Below are positions 1 to 10,500 of a stretch of 33,209 bases of DNA, one piece after another. The translations under genes were made by a program, and so were the position numbers. Source of the DNA: Planctomycetia bacterium (lineage in GTDB: Bacteria > Planctomycetota > UBA8108 > SXIK01); the NCBI GenBank assembly GCA_005772855.1, contig SXIK01000035.1:1-33209 (forward strand), read 5' to 3'. Positions within the stretch are counted from its first letter, which is position 1; each line of letters opens with the position of its first letter. The notes beneath the pieces are model-generated. The model was not told the DNA's origin and did no database searches. It saw only the letters and a program-made list of their open reading frames with translations.

Positions 1-240
1 CCGAGCGGAGCGAGGGCGGCGGCAACAACGACACGCGGCCCCTCCGGTCGCACGCTGCGCGTGCGCCTCCGGGCCAGGCTCTCGGGAGCCGCCAGCTCTC
101 GCTGGCGCCGGCTCCCTCCGAGCCGTTTGCGGCTCCGCCAGCTCGCCGCAAACCCCCGCCTCGGCGCCTGAGGGGCGCCGGGCGCCTCTGGCGCGAGCAG
201 CCGCAACCTTTCGCAGGCTGCAAAAGGTCTCATCACTGCC
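1..240. repeat. Cluster of GC-rich imperfect hairpins
   Basis: No convincing gene is seen in the first 281 bases. The stretch is packed with short inverted repeats. CGCACG at 49-54 pairs with 60-65. GGGAGCC+GCCAGC at 84-96 pairs with GCTGGC at 101-106 and GGCTCCC at 110-116, a 13-bp stem with a 3-nt bulge and a tctc loop. GAGCCG at 120-125 pairs with CGGCTC at 130-135. Three GGCGCC palindromes lie at 163, 174 and 181. An 11-bp stem with one mismatch runs from 206-216 to 218-228. The last could end transcription of a gene to the left, but no T-run follows. The words look like an extragenic palindromic repeat family; copies elsewhere in the genome cannot be checked here. Confidence 0.6.
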
Positions 241-281
241 CGCGTGCAGTATACTCTCCGCTCCACCAAGGAGATTCCCCC

Positions 282-1373
282 ATGCGCCTCATGATTGACT
301 CGCACCTCGACCTCAGTTGGAACGCCCTTTCCTGGGACCGCGATCAGACACTCGGCCTCGATGAACTCAACCGCCGCGACTCGGCGTTCTCGGACGACGA
401 CTGCCGCGGCCGCGCGACCACGAGCCTTGGTGAAATGCGTCGGGGGGGCATCGCCGTCTGCCTCGGAACCGTGCTCACCAGGTCGAAGCCAGAGGTGCGC
501 CCGCCCGAGGGACAGCGCCGAATCTCGCTCGATTTTCCGAGCCAGTCGATTGCGTATGCGGTGGGCCAGGGACAGCTCGCCTATTACCGTCTGCTCGAGA
601 GCCAGGGCCACATCCGCATGCTACGAACCGCCCGTGAACTCGACGATCACTGGCGGCGCTGGGAGACCAAGGGCGACCCGAGTGAACCCCTGGGCCTTCT
701 CCTCGCGATGGAAGGCGCCGACCCGATCGCGGATCCAAGCCAGGCCGAGGCCTGGTTTCTGGACGGTCTGCGCTGCGTCAGCCTTGTCCACTACGGCGAG
801 GGACCCTACGCATTTGGCACTGGAAAGGAAGGACCCCTTTCGCCTCGGGGAAGGGAGCTCTTGAGGGAGATCGCCCGCTTGGGCTTGATCCTGGACGTGA
901 CGCACCTGTCCGACCAGAGCTTCTTCGAAACCATCGATCTTTACTCGGGCCCCCTTCACGCAAGCCACCAGAACTGCAGATCTCTCGTGCCCGGGGCCCG
1001 ACAATTCACCGATGAGCAGATCCGCATTGTCATCGAGCGAGGCGGTATCCTTGGCGTCTGCTGCGACGCCTGGATGCTCCAGGCGGGCTGGCAGACTGGG
1101 GTCACGCCTCGCGATACGGTGACGCTCGAAGCGCTCGTGGACCACATCGATCACATCTGCGCGCTCGCGGGCAACCACGATCACGTCGCGATCGGCAGTG
1201 ACCTCGATGGTGGGTATGGCACCGAACAGACGCCTGCAGGCCTGGACACCATCGCGGACCTCCAGAAGCTCGACGCGATCCTCCGCCACCGTGGCTACTC
1301 GGACAATGCCGTGGACGCAATCTTTCACGGCAATTGGCTCAGGTTCTTCCGAAAGTGGTTACCGCGAGGGTGA
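282..1373 (+). CDS. Membrane dipeptidase (peptidase family M19)
   Basis: This is a zinc dipeptidase of the renal-dipeptidase family M19, which hydrolyses dipeptides including ones with a D-residue at the C-terminal position. All expected metal ligands are visible: H8-x-D10 in the N-terminal 'IDSHLDLSWN', E144 in 'LLAMEGADP', H208 in 'LDVTHLS' and H229 in 'ASHQN'. D307 in 'IGSDLDGG' matches the conserved C-terminal aspartate. At 363 residues it has normal family length. No signal peptide is present, so despite the family name it is probably cytoplasmic. The start is well supported by AAGGAG at 268-273, eight bases before the ATG. The gene stands alone, 109 nt before the next gene on the same strand. 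Typical roles are amino-acid salvage or dipeptide catabolism; the substrate cannot be told from sequence. Confidence 0.95.
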   Translation: MRLMIDSHLDLSWNALSWDRDQTLGLDELNRRDSAFSDDDCRGRATTSLGEMRRGGIAVCLGTVLTRSKPEVRPPEGQRRISLDFPSQSIAYAVGQGQLAYYRLLESQGHIRMLRTARELDDHWRRWETKGDPSEPLGLLLAMEGADPIADPSQAEAWFLDGLRCVSLVHYGEGPYAFGTGKEGPLSPRGRELLREIARLGLILDVTHLSDQSFFETIDLYSGPLHASHQNCRSLVPGARQFTDEQIRIVIERGGILGVCCDAWMLQAGWQTGVTPRDTVTLEALVDHIDHICALAGNHDHVAIGSDLDGGYGTEQTPAGLDTIADLQKLDAILRHRGYSDNAVDAIFHGNWLRFFRKWLPRG

Positions 1374-1482
1374 GTTTCCTGTTCACCTGCGATCCTCCTT
1401 GTAAGCCCCTTCAGCCAGGCAGGAGAGGGGCGCAGGTCGATAGATGCTTAATTCACGCCAATGTGCTAATTAGGGGCTCTTC

Positions 1483-4400
1483 ATGAGTCCTACCAAGAAC
1501 CGCGGATCGCTTGCCTTGGCCACGGCATCGGCGCTTTTTTTTCTGTCGGGCGGAACGGGGCTGGCATACCAGGTCGCCTGGTCGAAGCGGTTCTCTCATG
1601 TCTGGGGTAGCTCAACCCTGGCGATGGCGGCCGTCATCGCATCTTTCCTTCTGGGTCTCGGGCTCGGCGCGCACCTCCTCGGCAAGTTCGCGGACAGGAC
1701 GCGCTCGGGCCTCTTCTGGTATGGGGTTTCCGAGGTCGCAATCGGCATACTGGCGGTCATCATTCCGTTCGAGATACAGGCGCTGCGAGTGGTCTCGGCC
1801 TGGATCTATCCGCTCCTGGAGCAACACCCCATCCTGCACACCCTCGTGCGCTTTCTCTTCACGCTGATCGTCATCGGTCCAGCCTGCTTGCTCATGGGAG
1901 GGACCCTGCCTTTGCTGATCCGGCACTTCACGCCGCCGGAGCGGGGTGCAAGCGCATCTGCCGGCTGGCTCTACGCACTCAACACGCTCGGGGCGGCCGC
2001 GGGAGCCTACGCCGCAGGCTTCCACCTGCTTCCGTCCTGGGGATTGTTCAAGACCAACCTCGTTGTCGCGGGGCTCAACATCGCGATCGGCGCGGTGGCG
2101 ATGTTCGTCGCCAAGGTAGCCTCGCAGACGCGAGTCACAGGCTTCCTCGAAATGCCACCACCCTCCGTGAAATCAGTCTCCTCCCACAATCCCGGGGCCC
2201 ACGAGCTTCCGCTCCTCTACGTCACCGTGGCCCTCACGGGCGCCGCCTCGTTGATTCTCGAGATGGTCTGGACCCGCCAGCTCGCCGTTCTCCTGGGCGG
2301 CTCGACCTACGCATTCTCGGCAATGCTCTTTCTCTTGCTGATCGGCATCGGAACTGGGAGTTTGCTTTACCACTTGCTCTTTCGCGAGTCCCAGCGAAAC
2401 GCGCTGGTGCCCGCAATCACAATTGGAGTCATTGCCCTGACAGCATGGATCGGCAAGCTCCTGATTCCACAGCTGGGAGTCTTCGTGGGAACCGTGAAGG
2501 ACTTGCGCGCCAACCAGGGCTGGAACGCGGCCATCGCAGTGGGCGTAAGCGCGGTCCTTGAGCTCTTGCCCGCGATCGGCATGGGACTTCTCTTCCCTCT
2601 CTTTATCGAGCGCACACGCAAGCGAGCCGTGGACACGGGCAAGGCCATTGGCGCAATTTACGCATGGAACACCGTGGGAAGCATCGCGGGCGCCACCGGG
2701 ACGTTCCTCATTCTCGTCCCTCGATGGGGTCTGGCCAGGACGGCTGGCATCGCCATCGCCCTCTATGCGCTCGCCCTGCTGCTCTCCTTCCCCATCCGCT
2801 CGAGTGGACGCCAGCTCGTTACACTCGCCGCACTTTGCGGGGTCATGCTCGTGAGCTGGAACGGCATGGTGAAACAGCTCGACCCTCTAAAGACAGACCT
2901 GGGCTTCTACCTTTACGGACCAAATCCGGACCCGGAAAACCGCTTCGTGAACGCCCACTTTCGGGAAGGTGCCTCCTCGAACGTCTTCGTCACGATGACG
3001 AAGCAGATGGATCGAGCCAGCTATGCGTTACGCGTGAACGGCAAGGTCGACGCGAGCAGCGTCGGCGACATGAACATGCAGCTCGGCCTTGCGTACCTTC
3101 CCATGGTCCTCTTGCCCGCCGCACGCGACATCTGCGTGATCGGCTTTGGAAGCGGGACGACATCGGGAGCCGCGCTTCTCTTCCCACAGACTCGAGTCAC
3201 TTGCTGTGAAATAGAGTCGGAGGTGGTCGCCGCCTCACCCCTGTTCGAGGACGTGAACCACTCGCCGGAAAAGTCGAGCCGCTTCCAGATCGTCTACGAC
3301 GACGGCCGAAGCCACCTGCAGGGCACGAAGGCCAATTACGACATCGTCCTGTCGGAGCCATCCAACCCATGGATCGCCGGGGTCTCGAACCTCTTCACGA
3401 AGGAGTTCTACGAGGAAGCGAGGAGGAAGCTAAGACCCGGCGGGATCCTTGCCCAGTGGCTGCAGGTCTACAACTTCAGCCCGGACGACTATGTCCTCGT
3501 CGCCCGCACCGTCCTCGCGGTATTTCCAGAGTGCGCGCTGATCCGAATTTCTTCGGGCGACACAATCCTCCTGGCGTCCACAGCGCCCATCGCCAGCTCC
3601 AGGGAGTTGATCGACAGGGGACAGGCCCTCATCGACGCCACCCCGCAAGTGGCGGCCGACCTCACCCGGTACTTCCGTACCACGGACGTCAGGGCACTGC
3701 TCCTTTCCCACATCATCCTCGATACTCACGGAGTACGGAGACTCGTCGCCGCAAGCCATTCTGGACTCCACAACACCGACCTCAACCTGAAGCTTGAGTT
3801 CGACGCTCCACTGCGGCTCTTCAGGGGCGCTGCGGACGATAACACGCTCACCCGGATACTCAGCCACGGTGATCTGCGGTATTACGAGACCGTTGTGGAG
3901 CTGTGGGGCTGCACGAAAAACCAGGCCAGCGTCCTGCGGGAGATTCCGAAGCTCCTCGAGAGGTCCGCCCAACCTGAGCTTCTGCGAGGCCTGGCCGACC
4001 TGGCGCTCAAGCTCGACCCGGAGCGCGCAGACTTGATGGTCGATCGCCTTGCGCTGGGTCCTCCCGAGGACGCGGCAGAGTTTGCCGGGAGTGTGGAACG
4101 TGTGCTCAAGCTCTCGAGCAAGGAGGCCAATCGACTCGGCGTACGCATGTTCAAGGAGCGCAAGACCGAAAAGGCCATCGAGGTCTTCCGGCGCATTCTG
4201 GCCGTCCACCCTCAGTCGAACTCGACGTGGAACAACCTCGCCATTGCCCAGGACGCCGCTGGAAGGTTCGACGAGGCGGAGCAGGCCTTCCAGCGCTCAC
4301 TGGCAATAGATCCCCTCCACATCGACACAGCAAAGTCTTACCAGAGCTTTCAACAGAAGCGAAAAGCCATGTCGGCGAGGAGCGCACAAGCGCAAACGGC

Positions 4401-4497
4401 GCCGCAACCGGACGACACCGCTCGGGATGGGGCTCCCACGGATCCACCCGGCTCGGCGCAAGATCTTCAAGGCGCTGAGGACCCGGCCGCCAATTAG
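1483..4497 (+). CDS. Membrane-embedded spermidine-synthase-like protein with C-terminal TPR
   Basis: The 1004-residue protein has three parts. Residues 1-500 are a polytopic membrane region with roughly a dozen hydrophobic helices, and the opening 'GGTGLAYQVAWSKRF' is typical of the fused MFS-like/spermidine-synthase family. Residues about 490-760 are a Rossmann methyltransferase-fold polyamine-synthase-like domain, with the nucleotide-binding loop 'VIGFGSG' (552-558), 'DDGR' (606-609) and 'LSEPSNPW' (623-630). Residues about 885-950 contain two tetratricopeptide repeats, followed by a Pro/Ala-rich tail. True spermidine synthases are soluble and about 300 residues, so the substrate of this membrane form is unknown and it should not be called SpeE. 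AGGGG at 1472-1476 lies six bases before the ATG. It ends in TAG and converges on the giant minus-strand gene with a 91-nt gap, in which no clear terminator is seen. Confidence 0.88.
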   Translation: MSPTKNRGSLALATASALFFLSGGTGLAYQVAWSKRFSHVWGSSTLAMAAVIASFLLGLGLGAHLLGKFADRTRSGLFWYGVSEVAIGILAVIIPFEIQALRVVSAWIYPLLEQHPILHTLVRFLFTLIVIGPACLLMGGTLPLLIRHFTPPERGASASAGWLYALNTLGAAAGAYAAGFHLLPSWGLFKTNLVVAGLNIAIGAVAMFVAKVASQTRVTGFLEMPPPSVKSVSSHNPGAHELPLLYVTVALTGAASLILEMVWTRQLAVLLGGSTYAFSAMLFLLLIGIGTGSLLYHLLFRESQRNALVPAITIGVIALTAWIGKLLIPQLGVFVGTVKDLRANQGWNAAIAVGVSAVLELLPAIGMGLLFPLFIERTRKRAVDTGKAIGAIYAWNTVGSIAGATGTFLILVPRWGLARTAGIAIALYALALLLSFPIRSSGRQLVTLAALCGVMLVSWNGMVKQLDPLKTDLGFYLYGPNPDPENRFVNAHFREGASSNVFVTMTKQMDRASYALRVNGKVDASSVGDMNMQLGLAYLPMVLLPAARDICVIGFGSGTTSGAALLFPQTRVTCCEIESEVVAASPLFEDVNHSPEKSSRFQIVYDDGRSHLQGTKANYDIVLSEPSNPWIAGVSNLFTKEFYEEARRKLRPGGILAQWLQVYNFSPDDYVLVARTVLAVFPECALIRISSGDTILLASTAPIASSRELIDRGQALIDATPQVAADLTRYFRTTDVRALLLSHIILDTHGVRRLVAASHSGLHNTDLNLKLEFDAPLRLFRGAADDNTLTRILSHGDLRYYETVVELWGCTKNQASVLREIPKLLERSAQPELLRGLADLALKLDPERADLMVDRLALGPPEDAAEFAGSVERVLKLSSKEANRLGVRMFKERKTEKAIEVFRRILAVHPQSNSTWNNLAIAQDAAGRFDEAEQAFQRSLAIDPLHIDTAKSYQSFQQKRKAMSARSAQAQTAPQPDDTARDGAPTDPPGSAQDLQGAEDPAAN

Positions 4498-4588
4498 AGC
4501 CTGGGTATGCGTGAAGGGGGGAATAGTCCTGGATTCCGACTCCAAAGTACCGTGCGGACTTCCTGGGTGGGCTGGCTACAGGGACACC

Positions 4589-7500
4589 TCACCAGTGGAT
4601 CACGGGCGGCGAGATCAACGTCGAGCTATTGACCACGGATACCGATCCGGTGGTGATGATGATCAGGTCTCCCTGCGTGGTCATGCTCCCTCTGTTCGTC
4701 ACCGTGAGATTATCGAGCACGATCGCTCCGTGAAACGGATTGCCCACGGCTCCGACCGCCGTCAGGTCGCCGCTTGAGGGAAGGACGGTAAGGCTCTTCG
4801 CGTCGTTGCTGGCGATGCCGAACGGGGTCAGCGTCATGCCGTTGACGACAACCCACTGACCCTGAAGGCCCGTTTCACTCGTAGGAAACGCGCTGGCCGT
4901 GGCGCCGAGCACGGTCGGGGTGAGGCTCGTAATGGTGCCCGTACCGACGGGGCGAAGCTGCGTACGGGTCGTCGATTGTGCACGCGCGTTGTTGTCGACC
5001 ACCAGGTCACCGTACCCCTGGTGAGCCCCCTTCCAGAAGACCGTTCCGGCGCCTCCGACCGAGGTCGCCTTCACCGCGATGGGCGCCAGTGTTCCACCGT
5101 AAGCGTGAACCCTGCCCGTGAAGCTCGCGCGATTCGTGTAGTGAATGGCAATGCGCCCGCCGCCGCCAGCCCCCGCGCCAACTCCGCCGTCCGCTGATCC
5201 ACCGTCGGCGTTAACCTCCCCGGCACCGCGGATCGTCTGAACGCTGAGGTAGACTCCGCCGCCGCCGCCGCCCCCCCCGACGTCCGTGTTGCCGCCTCGC
5301 TGCGTGCCGTCGCCCTGTGCGTCGATCTTGCCCTCAAGAGCGACCTCTTGCGCCAGAATGAGGACGAGTCCACCGCCCGAGTAAGCGCGCTCGGTCGACA
5401 GGGTCGTGCGCGCACTGCCTCCTCCGCCAGGCCTGCGCGGATGGGAAAAGTCGTCGTAAACCGGCGAAACGACCGTGCCCAGGCCGGCTCCGGCGCCCTG
5501 AAAGCCCCCCACGGCTCCATGGCTACCACCGGTGCCGCCACTCGCACTCGAGCCGATGTTGTCGGCAGTTCGACCGGTAGGGGCCGTGTTATCGCCGCGC
5601 CGCCCCCCAAGATAGCCCTTCGCCACGACGTCAACCAGTGAGCCCGACTCGATCGTCAGGGTGCCAGTGAGCCGCAGGTCGACAGCATGGGTCTGGGTGA
5701 TCGTCGGCTCCCGCACGGTGATTCGGCTGGAACCCGTGAGCGCGATCGACTCGGCCGCGAGCGGCGTCGAGAGCCGCAAGACGCCGGAGTTCTTGACCGT
5801 GAGAGTACCAATGCCTGCGCCTTGTGAAACGAGCTCGACGACGTCGAGCTCGCCACCGTCCACGTCAAGGAAAGCAACCGCGGGCATCGTCAGCCGCGGC
5901 CCACGAAGCACGCCCTCCAGCATCCAGCGCTCCGGGGTGGCAGGATCAAGCGCCTCGACCCTGATGGCGCGTTCGCTGAGCACGCGGGCGCCTCCAAGCA
6001 CCGCGAATAGCCCAATCGACAAATCCCCGCGGCCAGCGTCCCTCAGAACCGTCAACTCGCCCCGAGACAAACGCCCCTCGGCATCGATCGTGAGGTCACC
6101 CGTCGACGATGACGCTCTTCGGACGTAAATCGTGCCCGCACCGCCCACGACCTCGGCGGCCGCGGGCCCGGGGATTTGGGCTCCGCCAGGCGCTCGCAGC
6201 ACGCCAGTAAAACCATCACCGCTCGTGTGCACGAGCGAGATGCGGCCGCCACCACCCGCACCGCCTCGAGACGCACCGACGGACTTTGCCGAGCCGCCCG
6301 CGGCGATCACGGAACCCGACCCGCTCAGCGTACCCACCACCATCTGTACGGAGCCTCCAGCTCCGGCACCGGCATGGTCCGTGTCGAAGAGATCGGGCCT
6401 TTCTGCCCCGGCTCCGGAGACGTCCATGGTTCCTTCAAGTGAAAGCTCGGCGGCGCGCAGGACGACCACGCCACCACCGTTTCCGCCACGGAACGATGGG
6501 TTCAATGGATCCGCCGCGACCTCCGCTGCACCACCACCGCCAGGAAGATCCGGTGACTCGATCTCGCCGTGAACATCTTGCACGAGCGTGGCGCCCGAGT
6601 TTGGCAAGCCGCCCATGCCGCCGTGACTCCCCCCGGACCGAGCATCTCCAACGAGGACACCGCCGGATGTCTGACCCGAGGCGCTCGTGCTTCCCCCCAT
6701 GTACCCTCCCAGGAAACCCTTCCCGACAAGGTCGATGCGGCTCGTCGTGTCGATGCTCATCCTGGTCTCCACGGCGATATCAAGCACGCTGTAGCCATCC
6801 AGGTCAGGGTCGGGCACCGTCAGGAAGGAGCTCACAAGACTCAATGAATCTGCCTGGATCTTTCCTCCCGCCGTGAGCTCGGTCGCTTGAAGCGTGAGCA
6901 GGTCAGCCTCCAGCATCGACGGGAATGAGGCCTTGCAGTTCGTGAAGCCCAGGGCATGCATACGGCCCAGCTCGCTCGAAAGCGCGTCCACGTGAAGTGA
7001 GCCGCCGGAAAGCTGAAGATCCGACGTGTTGACGAGGCGCAACTCGGCGCCGGAAACCTCTCCGCCCGTGATCGACAGCGGCTGCGTCGCGGAGAGCAGG
7101 CGAAGCTTCGCGATATTCCTGAGCTTGCCCTTGCCCTTCACCGTGAGGCGGTCGAGCACAATCTCCTCGCTGACCGAGGCACCGAGCACTGTGCGCGGCT
7201 CACTCTGGTCTCGACCTCCGTTTTCGATCAGGAGCTGACCCTCCCCCGTCCCGAGACGCAGAAATACTGTTCCCGCACCACCGGTCGACTCGAGCAGGTC
7301 GGGCCCCGGAGCAAGACCACCCCCCCGAGCAGTGACGCGGGAGAGGTCGAATCCGGCTGCATTGCCCAGGTACATTGCGACCCTGCCGCCTCCGCCCGCC
7401 CCCGGGTGCAAGGCACCTGCTTGCGGCGCAGCACCACCGTCCGCCTGAATAGTGCCGGCACCGCGCAGGACTTCGCAGCGTACGACGACACTTCCGCCCG

Positions 7501-10500
7501 CCCCGCCTCCAGCACCGACAATCTGTGGGGCACCTTCTCCATTCGCGGAGAGCACCCCATCCAATTCCAGCGTCGCGGCCCGCACGATCAGAATCCCGCC
7601 ACCGCTGCCACCGCGCTCGTTTCCGGCCCCCTGAGCGGAGCCTCCGCCGCCGCCCAGATTCGGGTCGCGGAAGTCACCCGAACCGGGCTGCACGATACGC
7701 CCGCTCGCCGCGCTTTCGTACCCACCGAGCCCGCCATGACTACCGCCCGTCAGCGGGTCACCACTGGCAACTCCACTCGGCCCAAGTCCCAGATGGCTCG
7801 AGTTTCCAGGCCCACGCCCACCGGGATAGCCCTTGCCGCTCGCGTCAAGGCGGCTGCCGCTACCCACCGCGAGTGTGCCCTTCACGGTCAGATCCAACGC
7901 CACTGGCTGCGTGCCAGATGGACCCGGCGTACCGAGGACAGAGTTCGAGAGTGTCAGGGCGCCAACGGTCACCGGCCCCCGGAGCACCACGCTCTTGTTC
8001 TCAAAGGTAATCGATCGCGATGAAAAATCAGTTCCGAATAGAGGGCTTGTACCGATATCGATCTCCGTCGCGTCATCGAACCCATCCCCATCGGTGTCAG
8101 CCTTGCGTGGATCCGTCCCAACCGTGATTTCGCGCCGGTTCTCAAGCGAGTCGCCGTCGAAGTCCTCGTCGCCGTCAAGGACGCCATCGCCATCGGTGTC
8201 CTTCATCGTCGGATCGAGCCCCAGCCGCGGCTCAACACCATCCGGAAGACCGTCCGAGTCGCTGTCAGAGCTCAGTGGGTTCGACCCCAGCAAGTTCTCT
8301 TCCTTGTTGCTGAGGCCGTCGCCGTCGGGGTCCTCTTCTCCGTCAGGAATTCCATCGCTGTCCGAGTCGGCCTTCGTGGGGTTCGTGTGGGTCCGCTGAA
8401 TCTCGTAGCTGTCCGAGACCCCGTCCAGGTCCGTGTCGGCAGAGCCCGCGTTGGTCACGAAGCCATCGGCCCCTGCGCGCGACTCCTCTCCGTCATTGAT
8501 CCCATCGCCATCCGTATCGACGACAAAGGGGTCCGAGATATAGCCGTCCACGCCAGGGTACACCTCCTCGATGTCGGTGGCGCCATCGCCGTCCTGGTCT
8601 GCATCGTCCTCGTCGGGCGTCAAGTCCCCGTCCAGATCAGCCTTCACGACGACGACGAGCGCGCCAATCAGTGCCTTGTTACGCTTGAGGTCGACCCCCG
8701 TGGCGGAAATGGTCACGAAGTACGGACCCGGCCGAGAGAGACTCGCGGTGAATGAAAAGCGAAAGGGCGAGAAGCCATCGTGGTAGACGGGTTGACCGTC
8801 GACGAGAAAGTCGACGCTTTCGAGAAACACGTCGTCCTTGGCCCGCGCGAATACACTCACGGTCTTGCCCGGGACGATCTCTCCGGTTGCGTTCTCTTGA
8901 AAAAGCAGTAACCCCGATGGCGCCCTGGCGCCCAGGTCTGCCTTTTCCAGCACTTGCGAAATCGCAATCGAGGTGCTGCTCAAGCCGACAACGTAGTTCT
9001 GATTCGTCAAGAGCTGCGTCGTGCCGCTCGCGCTATTCAGTACATTGCCCAGAAGAGAAATGGTGCCGGCGTCAGCAGCCTTGTAAATCACAACCTTGTC
9101 GTTTGCGGCGGTCGTGTGAGCGAATACCCGATTGTTGACCATCGCGAGGGCGTCGAAGGTGGCCGAGGGGAACTCGGGGGCGGAAGAGTCGAGAATCTGT
9201 AGCGCGGATGGGTTGGCCGCGGAGATCGCGAAGAGTCCAGCCGCCCCGTGGGAGACGTAAACGAACGGACCAGACGCCGCGATCGCCAAAAATGGCGAGA
9301 CGCTGGCCGGCATCTCGAAACGTTGAAGCTCTCGAGGGGATGTCGGCTCGCTGATGTCGACGCTGATGAGACGGTTCAAGCTTGGGATCCCGAGAAACGC
9401 GAGCGATCCACTCAGGGCGAACCTCGAAAAGGCCGGAAGCGGCAGCGATCCAACCGGCTCAAGGACGCCGCCGGCCCCGGGCCGCAGAATGCGAAGGCCC
9501 GTGTCGGTTGAGAGGTAGACGGCTCCATTCAGAACGGCCACGCCGGTCACAGCTCCAAGGCCGCCGAGCGTGGAGGTCCTCGTGATGACGCCCGGGTTCG
9601 TGACATCGACGATGTGGAGACCCGAGACCCCCGCAGCAACATACGCAGTGCCTCTGTCCACGACGATGTCGCGCACGTCCGCGGAGAGAAACTCTGTGTC
9701 TCGAAAAGTGATCACAAAGCTGAGGACGTCCACCGAGTAAGTCGTGAGCCTGCCGTCGTTCGTGAGAACGGCGATGACGTTGTCGATGGTGAGCGCCGCG
9801 CGCACGCCAAGGCTGCTCAGGTTCACACTCGACTTGAAGCTTGGCGTGAAATTTCCGCTGGGCTTCTCGTTGGGATTCAGCGGATCCAAACCCTGCTCTA
9901 TCTCGGAGCCATCGAGCGTGGTATCCCCATCGGTGTCGGCATTCAATGGGTCCGTGCCGAGCACCAGCTCTTCCGCGTCGCCGAGGAAATCCTCGTCCGT
10001 GTCGCGGTTGTGCGGATGGGTCCCCCGCTCAAACTCCTCCACGTTGCTGAGGCCATCGGAGTCGGCGTCAGCCAGCGCGTCGGTGTTGTTGTCGGGGTCA
10101 AAGCCCTGCGCCTCCTCGTAGGCGTCGGGCATGCCGTCGCCATCGGCATCAGAGTTCAGGTCGACCAACACAAGTACCTGCGCCCATTCGCCATCGCCAA
10201 GGACACGGATCCAGGCAAACCCCGGTGCCCGGGCAGTTACCTCACCCGTGCTGGAGACAGTGGCAACGTTCGCGTTGGAAGTCTGGAGGATCACCGCGTC
10301 GCTCGAGAGAGGTCCCCCCGGGTATTCGGCACCGTCCAATGTTTTCCCCGAGACCCGAAGCTGCACCTTGCGGTCAACCGCCGGCAGCACGATCGTGGAA
10401 ACTCCGTCAGGACCGCCGAGGTCAAGATCGAAGATGACGGGATCGCCGCTGGCTGGAAGCGAGAGATCCGCATTGGCGTGATACCCCGACTCGGCTTCGA

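Noticed and set aside
8040-8640. CRISPR-like or DNA-level tandem repeat
   Set aside because: The periodicity comes from DxDxDG protein motifs of uneven spacing; there are no constant repeats with unique spacers.
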